In this document: in pieces, positions 33,351 through 42,615 of the stretch | Layout of the letters: each line of letters begins with the position of its first letter | Position numbering within the stretch: position 1 is the stretch's first letter | Source: Bacillus multifaciens | Lineage (GTDB): Bacteria > Bacillota > Bacilli > Bacillales > Bacillaceae_G | Length of the DNA stretch: 64,000 nucleotides | Direction: 5' to 3' | Assembly: GCF_030756675.1 (NCBI RefSeq) | Contig: NZ_JAVBXD010000006.1 | Coordinates: forward strand, 62,001-126,000 | Notes under the pieces: model-generated | Seen by the model: the letters and a program-made list of their open reading frames with translations, nothing else | Database searches by the model: none | What the model was told of the DNA's origin: nothing | Made by a program: the position numbers and the translations under genes

Positions 33351-34502
33351 CTATTTTTTATCACCAAAATCTTGCAAGGCATGTTGTGCTAATAGCGAAA
33401 TTGTCATATCATCCATTGGAGGATTATGAAGGCCAGCACGAACATGCAAATAATAACGGTGTAATGGATTTTTTTCAGATAAACTCCTTGCTCCGACGAT
33501 ACGCATCGCCTTATCTACAATAGAAATCGCTGCATTTGTCACCGTATACTTCACAGCTGCCATCTCGGCTTGCATACACTGTTTATCTTCTTCATAGCGT
33601 TTTGCAACACTATATAAAAAAGTACGAACTTGCATCATCTCTAATTCTATTTCTCCTATTAATCTTTGCACATTTGGTACCATCGCTATCGGCCCTTTCA
33701 AACTATTCGGTTGATATGTTGCAGCAAATTGCAAAGCATACCGCCGCGCCGCCTCTGCAATTCCGAGATAACAAGCCGGAATGTGCAAAAGCCATCCTCT
33801 TCTCTTTTCTGTACTACGCGGAGAAATTTTCTCAACAAAATATTTATATGGAACTGCTACCTGTTCCAAAATTAAATCATGACTTGCTGTACCTCGCATT
33901 GCTACACAATCCCATGTTTCTTCAATTGAGGCACCCTCTGTAGTACGCGGAACAAGAAATTCTCCTATTTCTTCTGTCCCTTCGATAGATGCAGAAACTA
34001 GAAAATAATCTAATACCGGTGCCATTGTTGTAAATGTTTTTCTTCCAGAAATAATCCAATTATCTCCTTTTCGTACTGCTGTTGTTTCTAGTTTTCCTCC
34101 TCTTGTCGGACTCCCCGTGTTTCGTTCCGTGGCCGCTCTGTTTATAAGTGCTCCATTCTTAACCTTCTTACAAAGCCAAGAAAACAATTTCTTATCCCAT
34201 GAATGATTTTCAGAAAGTTCATGTATAATCCCAAGATGCCACCCCATACATAGTGCCGTCGCACCATCACCCTGGGCAATATATTCTTGACATAATAAAA
34301 AATCATACAAGGACATTCCTAAACCACCTTCGTCCTTTGGAACGGTCCACGATGTATACCCAATTCCTTTTAAATCTTTTACATTTTCAAAAGGAAATGA
34401 ATACAATTTATCTAACTGCTGCTCTCTCTTTGAAAATAGAGTGATATATGGTTGTAATTCACTAAGCCGCTTTTGTTGCTCTTTCGTTCTTACAAAATCC
34501 AT
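33351..34502 (-). CDS. Acyl-CoA dehydrogenase family protein
   Basis: 383 residues, FAD-dependent fold. N-terminal helices (GYTSWTVPKDEGGLGMSLYDF), middle beta domain with KGDNWIISGRKTFTTMAPVLDYFLV, and C-terminal helical domain ending KNPLHRYYLHVRAGLHNPPMD. The substrate is unknown: the middle domain and the NPPMDDMT tail resemble the DszC/SfnB-like or yngJ-like branches more than classical fatty-acid enzymes. Start at ATG 34502 with GGAAAGG nine bases upstream. No fatty-acid neighbours. Confidence 0.85.
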   Translation of the reverse strand: MDFVRTKEQQKRLSELQPYITLFSKREQQLDKLYSFPFENVKDLKGIGYTSWTVPKDEGGLGMSLYDFLLCQEYIAQGDGATALCMGWHLGIIHELSENHSWDKKLFSWLCKKVKNGALINRAATERNTGSPTRGGKLETTAVRKGDNWIISGRKTFTTMAPVLDYFLVSASIEGTEEIGEFLVPRTTEGASIEETWDCVAMRGTASHDLILEQVAVPYKYFVEKISPRSTEKRRGWLLHIPACYLGIAEAARRYALQFAATYQPNSLKGPIAMVPNVQRLIGEIELEMMQVRTFLYSVAKRYEEDKQCMQAEMAAVKYTVTNAAISIVDKAMRIVGARSLSEKNPLHRYYLHVRAGLHNPPMDDMTISLLAQHALQDFGDKK

Positions 34503-34674
34503 TTCATCAACCCTTTCCACGTCATCCTAAAATTATATGCATACAGTTCTCTTTCGTTAATAAACGACAAAAATCTTGTTTATAAATTTATCACTTTACT
34601 CATTCTTTTCCTTAAACACATTAATCCACCTCTTAATTGTTGCACTATTCCGACAGAAAAACAATGTTTTAAAC

Positions 34675-34704
34675 AAAAAAGATCTCCTAAAACATTAGGA
34701 AATC
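34675..34704 (-). terminator. Terminator of the DUF218 gene
   Basis: Minus strand GATTTCCTAA / TTAGGAGATC followed by TTTTTT, just past the stop. Confidence 0.7.
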
Positions 34705-34708
34705 TCCT

Positions 34709-35338
34709 TTATTCATCACCCTTTAAAAACCGAACAGGTAAGGATGCCATATAACCAATATAAGAACATAACTCTTTAAAAAAGAACGGTAACTCGGTGT
34801 CTAGGCTGCGGTAAGCAGACGTTGGCGTTGGTGAAGAATATGCATCCATACCGAGATGCTTAGCAATTTGCATCGCTCGTTTCATATGAAGCGGATCACT
34901 TACAATTGTATACGTTTGTATGCCGTGGTCTTTTCCAATCTGAAGTGCATTTTTTAAATTCTCTTCTGTAAAACGCGACTCCGTTTCAATTAAAATATCT
35001 TCATCCTTCACACCATGCTTTAATGCATATATTTTTGACGTACGCGCTTCTTCTAATTCTGTATCAAACTTCGTACCACCAGTAAAAATAATTTTTTTAA
35101 TGCTTCCATTTTGATAGAGAGCAATGGCATGATTAATTCTCTCACGAAGTACCGGTGACGGTTTTCCATTCCAAGAAGCCGCGCCTAACACAACTGCCGC
35201 ATCTGTATCAACTCGATCTGTCTTAGAACGATAATGCCAAATATCATACGCCGCATAACTAACAAATACAATAATGGAACCAAGTATGAATAAGAGTGCC
35301 TGTACCACCCTTATTTTTATACTTCTTTTTTTCTTCAT
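34709..35338 (-). CDS. YdcF/SanA-like DUF218 membrane protein
   Basis: 209 residues with one N-terminal membrane segment (about 10-30) and a DUF218 domain: DAAVVLGAASWNGKPSPVLRERI, IIFTGGTKFD, ILIETESRFTEENL and YTIVSDPLHMKRAMQIAKHLGM. DUF218 proteins are linked to envelope integrity (SanA) or bind nucleotides; no activity is certain. Start at ATG 35338 preceded by GGGGG. Confidence 0.85.
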   Translation of the reverse strand: MKKKRSIKIRVVQALLFILGSIIVFVSYAAYDIWHYRSKTDRVDTDAAVVLGAASWNGKPSPVLRERINHAIALYQNGSIKKIIFTGGTKFDTELEEARTSKIYALKHGVKDEDILIETESRFTEENLKNALQIGKDHGIQTYTIVSDPLHMKRAMQIAKHLGMDAYSSPTPTSAYRSLDTELPFFFKELCSYIGYMASLPVRFLKGDE

Positions 35339-35580
35339 AAACTTATAGCCCCCGTATTTCACACATACTTTATATAAAAATTCGTTAAATCAAATAATCG
35401 GTCAATTTGTTTTTTGAATTCATTTGAAAGAAGGGAGTTTTTATGTCATAAAAGTAATCTATTTATAATAACAACTTATATTTCTCTCAAATTCTTAACT
35501 TCTATATTGTAGCGAATTTTTCTGTAGAATGGAATGATGAAACAAAAGTATATAGAATACGTAATCGTTTTGTAAGAAAA

Positions 35581-35608
35581 AATGCCTCCTAACATATTAG
35601 AAGGCATT
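35581..35608 (-). terminator. Terminator of the GNAT pair
   Basis: AATGCCTTCTAAT / GTTAGGAGGCATT with a short loop, followed on the minus strand by TTTTTTC. Confidence 0.8.
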
Positions 35609-35620
35609 TCACTTAATCTA

Positions 35621-36118
35621 CTATTTCAAAATCCAATATTTCATATGTTCTTCCTGTAACACACAGTAAAAACCAGATTTTTCCAACACTCTCGCAGAAG
35701 CAGTATTACTTGTTAAACATTCCGCTTTAATCGTCGTTACATTTTGGTGATTTAATAACCACTGCACAAGACCTTTTACCATCTCTGTAGCATATCCTTT
35801 TCCTTGGTAATCAGGGACAATACTATAGCCGATTTCAACAATACCATTCACATCTGGGCCGCCTTTACAGCCCATATCACCAATAATTGTATGATCCTCT
35901 TTATGAATAATAAGTCCACTCCACTGACTACTTTCTGGATTTTCTTGTAGCCGCTCCGCTTTCCATGGTAAAATTTCCGCATAATCCGGCATAGGCCACT
36001 GCTTAGAAATTTCATAAGGTATTACTTTCGAAAGCTCCTCAGTCCCCTTTATTGTAGCCTCTACTAATTCTAATGTGAAAGAAATCATTTTTAATCGTTC
36101 TGTTTCTATATACGGCAC
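35621..36118 (-). CDS. GNAT acetyltransferase, RimJ/RimL-like
   Basis: 165-residue acetyltransferase. YIETERLKMISFTLELV opens it, IIGDMGCKGGPDVNGIVEIGYSIVPDY is the central strand, the acetyl-CoA loop is YQGKGYATEMVKG, and NTASARVLEKSGFY ends it. The start is GTG 36116-36118 with AAGGGGG six bases upstream. It begins 12 bases after the upstream acetyltransferase, so the two form an operon. Confidence 0.88.
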   Translation of the reverse strand: MPYIETERLKMISFTLELVEATIKGTEELSKVIPYEISKQWPMPDYAEILPWKAERLQENPESSQWSGLIIHKEDHTIIGDMGCKGGPDVNGIVEIGYSIVPDYQGKGYATEMVKGLVQWLLNHQNVTTIKAECLTSNTASARVLEKSGFYCVLQEEHMKYWILK

Positions 36119-36130
36119 CTTTATCCCCCT

Positions 36131-36709
36131 TTACCGATAACATATTAATTTATTTTCTAATTTCTCTTTTACACTTGGCCAATCTTCTGAAATAATACTA
36201 TATACAACCGCATCCCTCACATATCCATTTGAAAGTTCGCGTTCATTTCGCATTATCCCTTCTTTAACTGCTCCAAGTCTTTCAATTGCTCGCTGAGACT
36301 TTTCATTGCGAGCATCTGTTTTAATTTGGACACGTAGCATTCCTAACTCTTCAAATGCATAGCGAAGCATCATAAATTTGCACTCTGTATTTACACTTGT
36401 ACGTTGCACGCTTGGACTGTACCAAGTATGTCCAAGCTCGGTTGTTTTGCAATCCTTTGATATGTTGTATAACCGCGTCGTTCCCACAATCTCATTTGTC
36501 GTTTGATCAATTACAGTAAACGGAAGGTCACCCCCCTTTTTATACTTTCCTATTGATTCTTCAACTAATCTTTCCATGTCTTCCAAACAATCCATTTTCG
36601 CTATTAAGTATGTCCAAATATCAGGGTATTTTTCAATAATGGCGTACAATGGTCGTACATCATTTATAGATAATAACTGCAATTTTGCTCGATTATATAC
36701 AATTTCCAC
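36131..36709 (-). CDS. GNAT acetyltransferase
   Basis: 192-residue acetyltransferase of the RimJ/RimL branch: FTVIDQTTNEIVGTTRLYNI, TTELGHTWYSPSVQRTSVNTE (acetyl-CoA loop Q-R-T-S-V-N, the variant seen in the YhhY/YdaF-type group) and NEKSQRAIERLGAVKEG. I start it at GTG 36709 because GGGG lies eight bases upstream, inside the longer ATG version. First gene of a GNAT pair. Confidence 0.85.
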   Translation of the reverse strand: MEIVYNRAKLQLLSINDVRPLYAIIEKYPDIWTYLIAKMDCLEDMERLVEESIGKYKKGGDLPFTVIDQTTNEIVGTTRLYNISKDCKTTELGHTWYSPSVQRTSVNTECKFMMLRYAFEELGMLRVQIKTDARNEKSQRAIERLGAVKEGIMRNERELSNGYVRDAVVYSIISEDWPSVKEKLENKLICYR

Positions 36710-36810
36710 AGGACAGTCCCCTTTATTTTTCATCTCAATTATATAATAATATTAATTATATAAATTTTCAAAAAAATATCGAATTTAAAATACTTAGGAG
36801 GAAATATACT

Positions 36811-36975
36811 TTGAAACGCTATTTTATTAACAATGGAAAAATAGATGTACATATTACAGAATGGGGAAATAAGAAGAACCCTGTAATCTTTTGTTTACAC
36901 GGATTAGGCGGCACTAGTCTTAGCTTTATCGAAATTGCAATTGGTCTTGTTCCTAGTGAATTCCCCCCACTTTAA
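36811..36975 (+). pseudogene. N-terminal fragment of an alpha/beta hydrolase
   Basis: 54 codons from TTG 36811, preceded by a perfect AGGAGG seven bases upstream. It reads KRYFINNGKIDVHITEWGNK then NPVIFCLHGLGGTSLSF: the oxyanion loop HGLGG of an alpha/beta hydrolase, then runs into PSEFPPL, encoded by the hairpin repeat, and stops. The nucleophile and acid/His parts are missing, and the convergent M20 gene follows directly. A real gene start left behind by a deletion or insertion event. Confidence 0.78.
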
Positions 36976-37000
36976 AAGCTAACGTGTTTTAAAGTGGGGG
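36964..37000. repeat. Hairpin repeat, copy 2
   Basis: CCCCCACTTTAAAA / TTTTAAAGTGGGGG, perfect 14-bp stem with a GCTAACGTG loop. Same family as 30814-30850, opposite orientation. It truncates the hydrolase frame and lies just past the M20 stop, for which it can act as terminator. Confidence 0.75.
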
Positions 37001-37015
37001 ATATTGTCTACTAAT

Positions 37016-38212
37016 TCACTTTTTCCCATTCTCAAACTCTTGTTTAATGTTTGCTAACAATGATTCCTCTGTTATTAACCGATAAGCAGTTAGTGCTAGT
37101 GCTTTTGCTCCAACGATTAATGCTTCATCTCCTCTTTCAGATCGTGCCGCTTCTCGAAATGCGTCTGTATGTGCAACTAAATCATCACTACCAATTTTAA
37201 TGTAAGGATGAATTGTCGGGATGATTTGACTAACGTTTCCAGCGTCGGTAGAACCAATGCCAATTCGTTCATCACGATGAACATTTTCTCCTAATTCTTC
37301 TAGTTCTTCAGCCACTATCGCATTAAATGCTTGGTTAATTACTAAGTTATCAATCTCATTTTGAAATTGTTCAATCTTTACTGTTGTACCGGTCGCAAGC
37401 GCAGCTCCTTGTGCGATGTTACGAATCTTTTCTGTAATTTCTGTGCATCGTTCTCTCGTTTTTGCTCGAATAAAGAAGCGAGCAGATGCGTAATCTGGAA
37501 TAATATTTGGTGCTTTTCCACCGTCTGTAATGATGCCATGAATACGCACGTCTGTTGGCAACTGCTGACGAAGTGCATTGATACTATTAAATAATTGTAA
37601 AACAGCGTCTAGTGCATTTATTCCCGCTTCTGGTGAGGCAGCAGCATGAGCTGATTTTCCGTAAAAATGAAAATCTAGCGGATCTAATGCAAGAGATGGA
37701 CTAGTTGTTGCTGTTTTACCACTCGGATGGATCATAAGTGCTGCATCAATATCTTTAAACAAGCCTGCTTTTACATAGCTTCCTTTAGCACTTCCGTTCG
37801 GTCCTCCTTCTTCTGCCGGTGTACCAAACACAACAATTTCTCCGCCAATTTCTTCAATTACCTCTGATAAAGCAATTGCCGCAGCTGTACTAATTGTTCC
37901 AATTAAATTATGTCCACAGGCATGACCTAAACCTGGAAGTGCATCATATTCTGCTAAAAAAGCAATTGTAGGCCCTTTCTTTCCAGAGCTTTTTCTCGCA
38001 ATAAAACCCGTTTCATGGCCAGCGATATGATGTTGAAGTTGAAAGCCCGCACTTCCAAGTAATAAACTAAGCGTTTTAGATGCAAAAAACTCTTGGTTTC
38101 CAATTTCGGGATTCTCATGAATTGTATGACTCGTTTTTATGTAACGCTCTCTTTTCTCCTCAACACTTTGCACAATTTTATTTCGATGCGCAGTAATTTG
38201 TAAAACTTCCAT
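37016..38212 (-). CDS. M20 family amidohydrolase/aminoacylase under SAM riboswitch control
   Basis: 398-residue zinc amidohydrolase of the M20D type. Metal-site segments: LPGLGHACGHNLIG near 103, PAEEGGPNGSAKGSY near 135, MIHPSGKT near 165, and FHFYGKSAHAAASPEAG at the dimerisation lid. Such enzymes hydrolyse N-acyl amino acids. The S-box RNA directly upstream links expression to S-adenosylmethionine shortage, so a substrate such as an N-acyl-methionine or -cysteine derivative is a reasonable inference. Confidence 0.92.
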   Translation of the reverse strand: MEVLQITAHRNKIVQSVEEKRERYIKTSHTIHENPEIGNQEFFASKTLSLLLGSAGFQLQHHIAGHETGFIARKSSGKKGPTIAFLAEYDALPGLGHACGHNLIGTISTAAAIALSEVIEEIGGEIVVFGTPAEEGGPNGSAKGSYVKAGLFKDIDAALMIHPSGKTATTSPSLALDPLDFHFYGKSAHAAASPEAGINALDAVLQLFNSINALRQQLPTDVRIHGIITDGGKAPNIIPDYASARFFIRAKTRERCTEITEKIRNIAQGAALATGTTVKIEQFQNEIDNLVINQAFNAIVAEELEELGENVHRDERIGIGSTDAGNVSQIIPTIHPYIKIGSDDLVAHTDAFREAARSERGDEALIVGAKALALTAYRLITEESLLANIKQEFENGKK

Positions 38213-38240
38213 ATTTCATTCCCCTTTCAATATACAAAAT

Positions 38241-38277
38241 AAAAAACCTCTTTCTAAAAGATAGAAAGAGGTTTTTT
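38241..38277 (-). terminator. S-box terminator upstream of M20 gene
   Basis: AAAAAACCTCTTTCT / AGAAAGAGGTTTTTT, near-perfect hairpin between the aptamer and the start codon. Confidence 0.85.
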
Positions 38278-38310
38278 AGTATACACATTACATATACTTA
38301 TGCCATCTTT

Positions 38311-38411
38311 CTTATCTTTCAAGCCTTACACTTGCTGGAATTGGCACAGTATTCATAATGAATCCGCTGCCGAGGCTTCAAAGGGCCAGTCCCTCCACCT
38401 CTCATGATAAG
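38311..38411 (-). ncRNA. SAM-I riboswitch (S-box)
   Basis: Minus-strand leader with CTTATC...GATAAG as P1 and, in order, GAGAGGTGGAGGGACTGGCC, CTTTGAAGCCTCGGCAGCGG and GTGCCAATTCCAGCAAG, the invariant S-box blocks. A terminator follows, giving transcriptional repression at high SAM. Confidence 0.95.
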
Positions 38412-38490
38412 AAATTTCAAGTATTCATATAGGATTAATTTTTAAATTATTTTCATTCTAATTTTATTATAAACAAAAGTCAAGAAAATT

Positions 38491-40773
38491 CTATATTTTT
38501 ATATCTAAAAACCCTTTTAGTACTCCAACTGTTTGCGGAGCTTGTAGTCTCGCTGTTATATATGGAAATTCTGGACTACCATCAAAAATCATCTGAGATG
38601 TTAACGGAGCACCACTCCACATGATGTCATCATCAATAATAACAAATGGCATTACTTTGTTTTGCCGATGCACTTGTACATTTTTTATCGGAACTTGAGC
38701 TTCTATATAGATAATTACGGATGCTTCTGCACGTGCTAATGCTTGCCATACTCTCTTATCCATGCGACTTGAATTAGGAATTGATACGATGATCTTCTTT
38801 TTCGCTGAGATTATATCTTTTAATAGCATTTTCGTTTCTTCTCTACTTGTTTGTACAAACCACCTTAATCTTTTCGTAATCTTTCGCTCTAAAACTGATC
38901 TTGATGTTGTGCGATCATACACATCTCCCTGCTTTTGTAAATGAAACGTTAAATGAGATAAAGCCTGTTTTCGCGAAAGATTTTGCCTCATATATTGACA
39001 ATCTGATAGCTGAATAAATTTCCCTCTTGCCCTTGTTACTGCAACATTAACGAGACGGTGATTTTTTTGATCGAAGAAGAGCACACCTGGCCGTTCTTGC
39101 GGGTAGCTATCAACTGTATCGAACAAAATCATATCACGCTCTGACCCTTGAAATTTATGCACTGTTGCCGCTAGTACAGGCGCATTTTTGAACTTTGTTT
39201 TTTGAAGAAATTCCCTTATACACGTTGATAAAAAACGTGACTGGGCACGATATGGTGTTACAATACCAATTGACGGTATTCCATCTACTAAACCAATTAA
39301 GGTAAGCTGCATCGCTAATAATCCAGATAAAATATTATAACGTGAACTAGATGCAACGTCTTTTAATGAATAAGCCCCCATATTACTTGTATCTAGTAAA
39401 ACCGCTGCTTCTTTCATGAAAGGCTGTAAAGTTGCTATATCATTTCGCTCCGTGACAGATGGATGGTCGAACACTTCATTTTTATAAATAAATTCATTCG
39501 TAAAGCTTGAAATATGCGGATGCATACGACGCTGTTCTTGCAGCATGTATAAATTCGGATGCTTTTTACGTTCATTTACCGCATCAACTATGCCAGCATG
39601 GTAAAACATATCTTCTTTTAACCACTTATTCACAAGCTCATGGTTCGATAAAGCAATCGGCGGTAATTGCAGAAAGTCTCCACACACAACAATACGTTTT
39701 CCTAAAGAGGCTGCTAATGCAATTTGCGGAACATAAGCCATACTTACTTCATCGACGACGACAAGATCGAACGTTCTTTCATAAACGAGTGAATCGATTG
39801 CACATTTTGATAATGTTGCCCCAATGACTTTTGCATTTTCAATATACTCTTTCTCAACTTCTTTCACTTTTGCTTTTTGCTTCCGAAGATCAACTTCAAT
39901 TTCCTGCATTTTTCTTTTTTCAGCAGAAGTCGCTTTATAAGAAAGAATTTTTTGTCTTAATTCTTGTCTTAATTCTTCTAAATAGAGCCTCTCTTCTTGC
40001 CATTCTTCATTTGTTGATTCAACTAGTCGCGTAGTTAGTAACGTTTCATGATTACGAATTAGGTCATTTTGACTAAAACCATACCGGATTACCTCTCCAG
40101 GTACCCACTTCTCTTTTTTCTCAATTTGTTTTGTTACTTCGCCCATTAATACATCAACGGCTGCATTACTATGAGCTAATACAAGAACAGATTTCCCACT
40201 TTGATAATGAGCTGCAATAATGCGCGATAAATTGTATGATTTCCCGGTTCCTGGCGGTCCCCAGACGTATGTTGTTGCATTATAAAAAGCACGATACGCA
40301 AGTTCATTTTTCTCTTTTTTCATTTTCACAATATGTTTTTGTTCACTTGTTCCTTGTAGTAACCGCTTTACGCGCTGACGTCTTTGTTTATCTTTTCTTA
40401 CTTCTTTTAAACGTTCTTGCAATTGTTCTAATAGCTGCCACGGCTCACTATATAATGCAGCTTCCTGTATATGTTGCTGCATGTAACAATTAAGTTTGAC
40501 TTCAATGTCTAATCCATGAACAGATAATACTTCCCCAGTTGCTTCCTCACCGTCAAATTCAATTCGAATCGGTGTTCCGTCCGGTATACTTACTTCAGAA
40601 ATAAGCTGAAATACATAGACACTACTTTCATAGTCTGTATATAAAAAACGACCATTTATAATAGACAGTTTACTTCCACCAACTGTCTTCCAATGTTTAA
40701 TTTCATATGTTAATGCTTCATGCCACTCTTTCATCGTTTCTGTTAATGAAGGAGTTTGCGCAGATGTAATCAT
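38491..40773 (-). CDS. Superfamily 1 helicase with PLD-like C-terminal domain
   Basis: 760 residues. An N-terminal beta-rich part is followed by a UPF1/IGHMBP2-like SF1 motor: Walker A GPPGTGKS near 175, a coiled-coil insertion (about 250-310), Walker B VVVDEVSMAY near 335, motif III VVCGDFLQLPP, motif V HKFQGSERDMI and motif VI VNVAVTRARGKF. The last ~150 residues (IISAKKKIIVSIPNSSRMDK, then NKVMPFVIIDDDIMWSGAP) look like a phospholipase D-type domain with an incomplete HKD motif. Start ATG 40773 after AAGGAG. No operon partner. Confidence 0.88.
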   Translation of the reverse strand: MITSAQTPSLTETMKEWHEALTYEIKHWKTVGGSKLSIINGRFLYTDYESSVYVFQLISEVSIPDGTPIRIEFDGEEATGEVLSVHGLDIEVKLNCYMQQHIQEAALYSEPWQLLEQLQERLKEVRKDKQRRQRVKRLLQGTSEQKHIVKMKKEKNELAYRAFYNATTYVWGPPGTGKSYNLSRIIAAHYQSGKSVLVLAHSNAAVDVLMGEVTKQIEKKEKWVPGEVIRYGFSQNDLIRNHETLLTTRLVESTNEEWQEERLYLEELRQELRQKILSYKATSAEKRKMQEIEVDLRKQKAKVKEVEKEYIENAKVIGATLSKCAIDSLVYERTFDLVVVDEVSMAYVPQIALAASLGKRIVVCGDFLQLPPIALSNHELVNKWLKEDMFYHAGIVDAVNERKKHPNLYMLQEQRRMHPHISSFTNEFIYKNEVFDHPSVTERNDIATLQPFMKEAAVLLDTSNMGAYSLKDVASSSRYNILSGLLAMQLTLIGLVDGIPSIGIVTPYRAQSRFLSTCIREFLQKTKFKNAPVLAATVHKFQGSERDMILFDTVDSYPQERPGVLFFDQKNHRLVNVAVTRARGKFIQLSDCQYMRQNLSRKQALSHLTFHLQKQGDVYDRTTSRSVLERKITKRLRWFVQTSREETKMLLKDIISAKKKIIVSIPNSSRMDKRVWQALARAEASVIIYIEAQVPIKNVQVHRQNKVMPFVIIDDDIMWSGAPLTSQMIFDGSPEFPYITARLQAPQTVGVLKGFLDIKI

Positions 40774-40892
40774 GTTTATGTCTCCTTCCTCTACTGCAAA
40801 CATACTTTCTCACTATACCACAAATCTATGGCTGAACTGAAAGCGAAATACTTCCTAATTAAGAGTAAATTGAGTGTTTTGAAATAGAACAT

Positions 40893-40925
40893 AAAAAACC
40901 GCAGTAAAATTCCACCGCGGTTTTT
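40893..40925. terminator. Terminator-like hairpin
   Basis: AAAAAACCGC / GCGGTTTTT with a 14-base loop, downstream of the two-component operon and the bcr1-type copy. Confidence 0.65.
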
Positions 40926-41047
40926 GCTCTTTTCGTTTTATCCGTCCTTCTTGTACAAGCTTTTTATTACGTAATTTCAGCACCCGATTATACATCTATC
41001 ATTCTTTCGTCGTTTATAATCATACCTATATATTCATTTGAATTTTC

Positions 41048-41203
41048 CGACCTCTAAGTCGCTGTTATGCAGAAGAAAACATGACCTCCACTTGTTTTCT
41101 TCTTTTGTTTTAAACCTCGCATGTGGCAGGAAAAGGCCCTGACCGCTTCTATGCACGGCCAGATGCTCTCGTCCCCCTAAAAAAGAGATGGGTTTTTATG
41201 ACA
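41048..41203 (+). repeat. bcr1-type repeat, copy 2
   Basis: 156 bases; blocks AAAAGGCCCTGACCGCTTCT and GGCCAGATGCTCTCGTCC are identical to copy 1. Ends CGACCTCTAAG...TATGACA are less perfect than in the others. It lies immediately past the end of the histidine kinase gene. Confidence 0.75.
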
Positions 41204-41222
41204 TTTCCAACTCGTATATACC

Positions 41223-42614
41223 CTAAACATTACTAGTTATTTTCGGAAGATAAAGTGTAAACGTAGTCCCTTCACCTTTTACACTTTGTACAGTAATACT
41301 TCCTTCATGAAGGTCAATAATTTTTTTCACAATCGAAAGCCCAAGACCACTACCTTCGATTGTTCTATTTCGGGCCTCATCCACTTTGTAAAATCGATCA
41401 AATATCTTGTCAATCTCCTCTTCACTCATACCGAGCCCTGTGTCAGAAATCGAGAGATATACTTCCGTTTCTTTCTCTTCTCCATAAAACGAAATAGTCC
41501 CGCCACTGTCTGTGAATTTAATGCTATTCGTCAGTAAATTTGTCCACACTTGATGAAGCAAGTTTTCATCTCCGTGCACCTGTATACTTGGAACATCGAG
41601 TTCCAGCGCGACATCTTTTTCACGCCATTGCCACTCTAACATAAATATAACATCTCTTATTTGCTTACCTACATCAAATGTTTTTTTATCTAATACTCTT
41701 TCTTCCTTATCAAGAGACGCAAGCGTTAATAATTGTTTACACAAACTAGACATACGTCTACTTTCTGATTCAATAATTTTCAAATAACGCTTACGCTCGG
41801 CTTCACTCATCTCATTTGTTTGTAACGTTTTCGAAAATCCTTGAATCGATGAAAGCGGAGATTGAAATTCATGAGAGACGTTTGAAACAAACTCTTGTCG
41901 CATTCGATCTAAATCCTTTAAGCTTTTTGCCATTTTCCGAAAACTTACAGCCAGTGTTCCGATTTCATCCTTTCGATATTCTGGTAGAGCTACTTCATAC
42001 TCTCCGTTTGCAATTTTTTTAGTTGCCCTTGTAAACAGCTGAATAGGACGAACAATAAACCGAGCTGCAATTGCAATACAAATAATACTTAACCCGACCA
42101 TTAAACATAATAAAACAGAAAAGAAAATACGCATTTCACCAAATTGCTGCTGAATATCCGGACGAATAAAGAGAGCGTATTGTTTATCATCATGTTGAAT
42201 TGGAATCCCAATACTATTTAAGAGTTCATTATCAAAAAAGCCTGTTATAAATAACCTTGTAGGGTATGTCGAAATCCCGTTATATGTATGCCCCTTTAAT
42301 ACACTTTCTATCGTTTCGTCACTCACGTTAATTTTTCGAAATGCATTTCCATATCGTTTTCCTTGTTTTTGATCATCTACTACATAAATTTCAAAACCTA
42401 GATTAGATATAGATTGCAAATATTCTTCTCGATTTTGCTCATTGGATTGCTCATATAAATGTTTTACTTCTTGTGCATATTTTAAAATCTTTTCACTGTT
42501 ATACGGTTTCAAATAAAGATGATAATACACATTCGATAATAAAAAACCAATCATACTACTAACTAACATAATGACAATCGATATTATTACAAATCGTGAA
42601 TATAATGATCGCAT
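41223..42614 (-). CDS. hssS: Sensor histidine kinase, HssS-like (heme sensing)
   Basis: 463-residue membrane kinase. Two membrane segments (about 8-30 and 163-185) flank an extracytoplasmic loop of ~130 residues with TRLFITGFFDNELLN and ALFIRPDI, segments shared with staphylococcal HssS. HAMP region about 186-238, phosphoacceptor His248 in FVSNVSHEFQSPLS, and ATPase boxes near 355 (HQVWTNLLTNSIKF) and 400-435. HssS responds to heme stress and signals to HssR. It follows the regulator gene with one base between. The partner exporter hrtAB is not in the window. Confidence 0.8.
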   Translation of the reverse strand: MRSLYSRFVIISIVIMLVSSMIGFLLSNVYYHLYLKPYNSEKILKYAQEVKHLYEQSNEQNREEYLQSISNLGFEIYVVDDQKQGKRYGNAFRKINVSDETIESVLKGHTYNGISTYPTRLFITGFFDNELLNSIGIPIQHDDKQYALFIRPDIQQQFGEMRIFFSVLLCLMVGLSIICIAIAARFIVRPIQLFTRATKKIANGEYEVALPEYRKDEIGTLAVSFRKMAKSLKDLDRMRQEFVSNVSHEFQSPLSSIQGFSKTLQTNEMSEAERKRYLKIIESESRRMSSLCKQLLTLASLDKEERVLDKKTFDVGKQIRDVIFMLEWQWREKDVALELDVPSIQVHGDENLLHQVWTNLLTNSIKFTDSGGTISFYGEEKETEVYLSISDTGLGMSEEEIDKIFDRFYKVDEARNRTIEGSGLGLSIVKKIIDLHEGSITVQSVKGEGTTFTLYLPKITSNV

Positions 42615-42615
42615 T

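Noticed and set aside
36964-37000. Ordinary terminator only
   Set aside because: It can act as one, but the second, nearly identical copy at 30814 and its position at a gene break point argue for a dispersed repeat.
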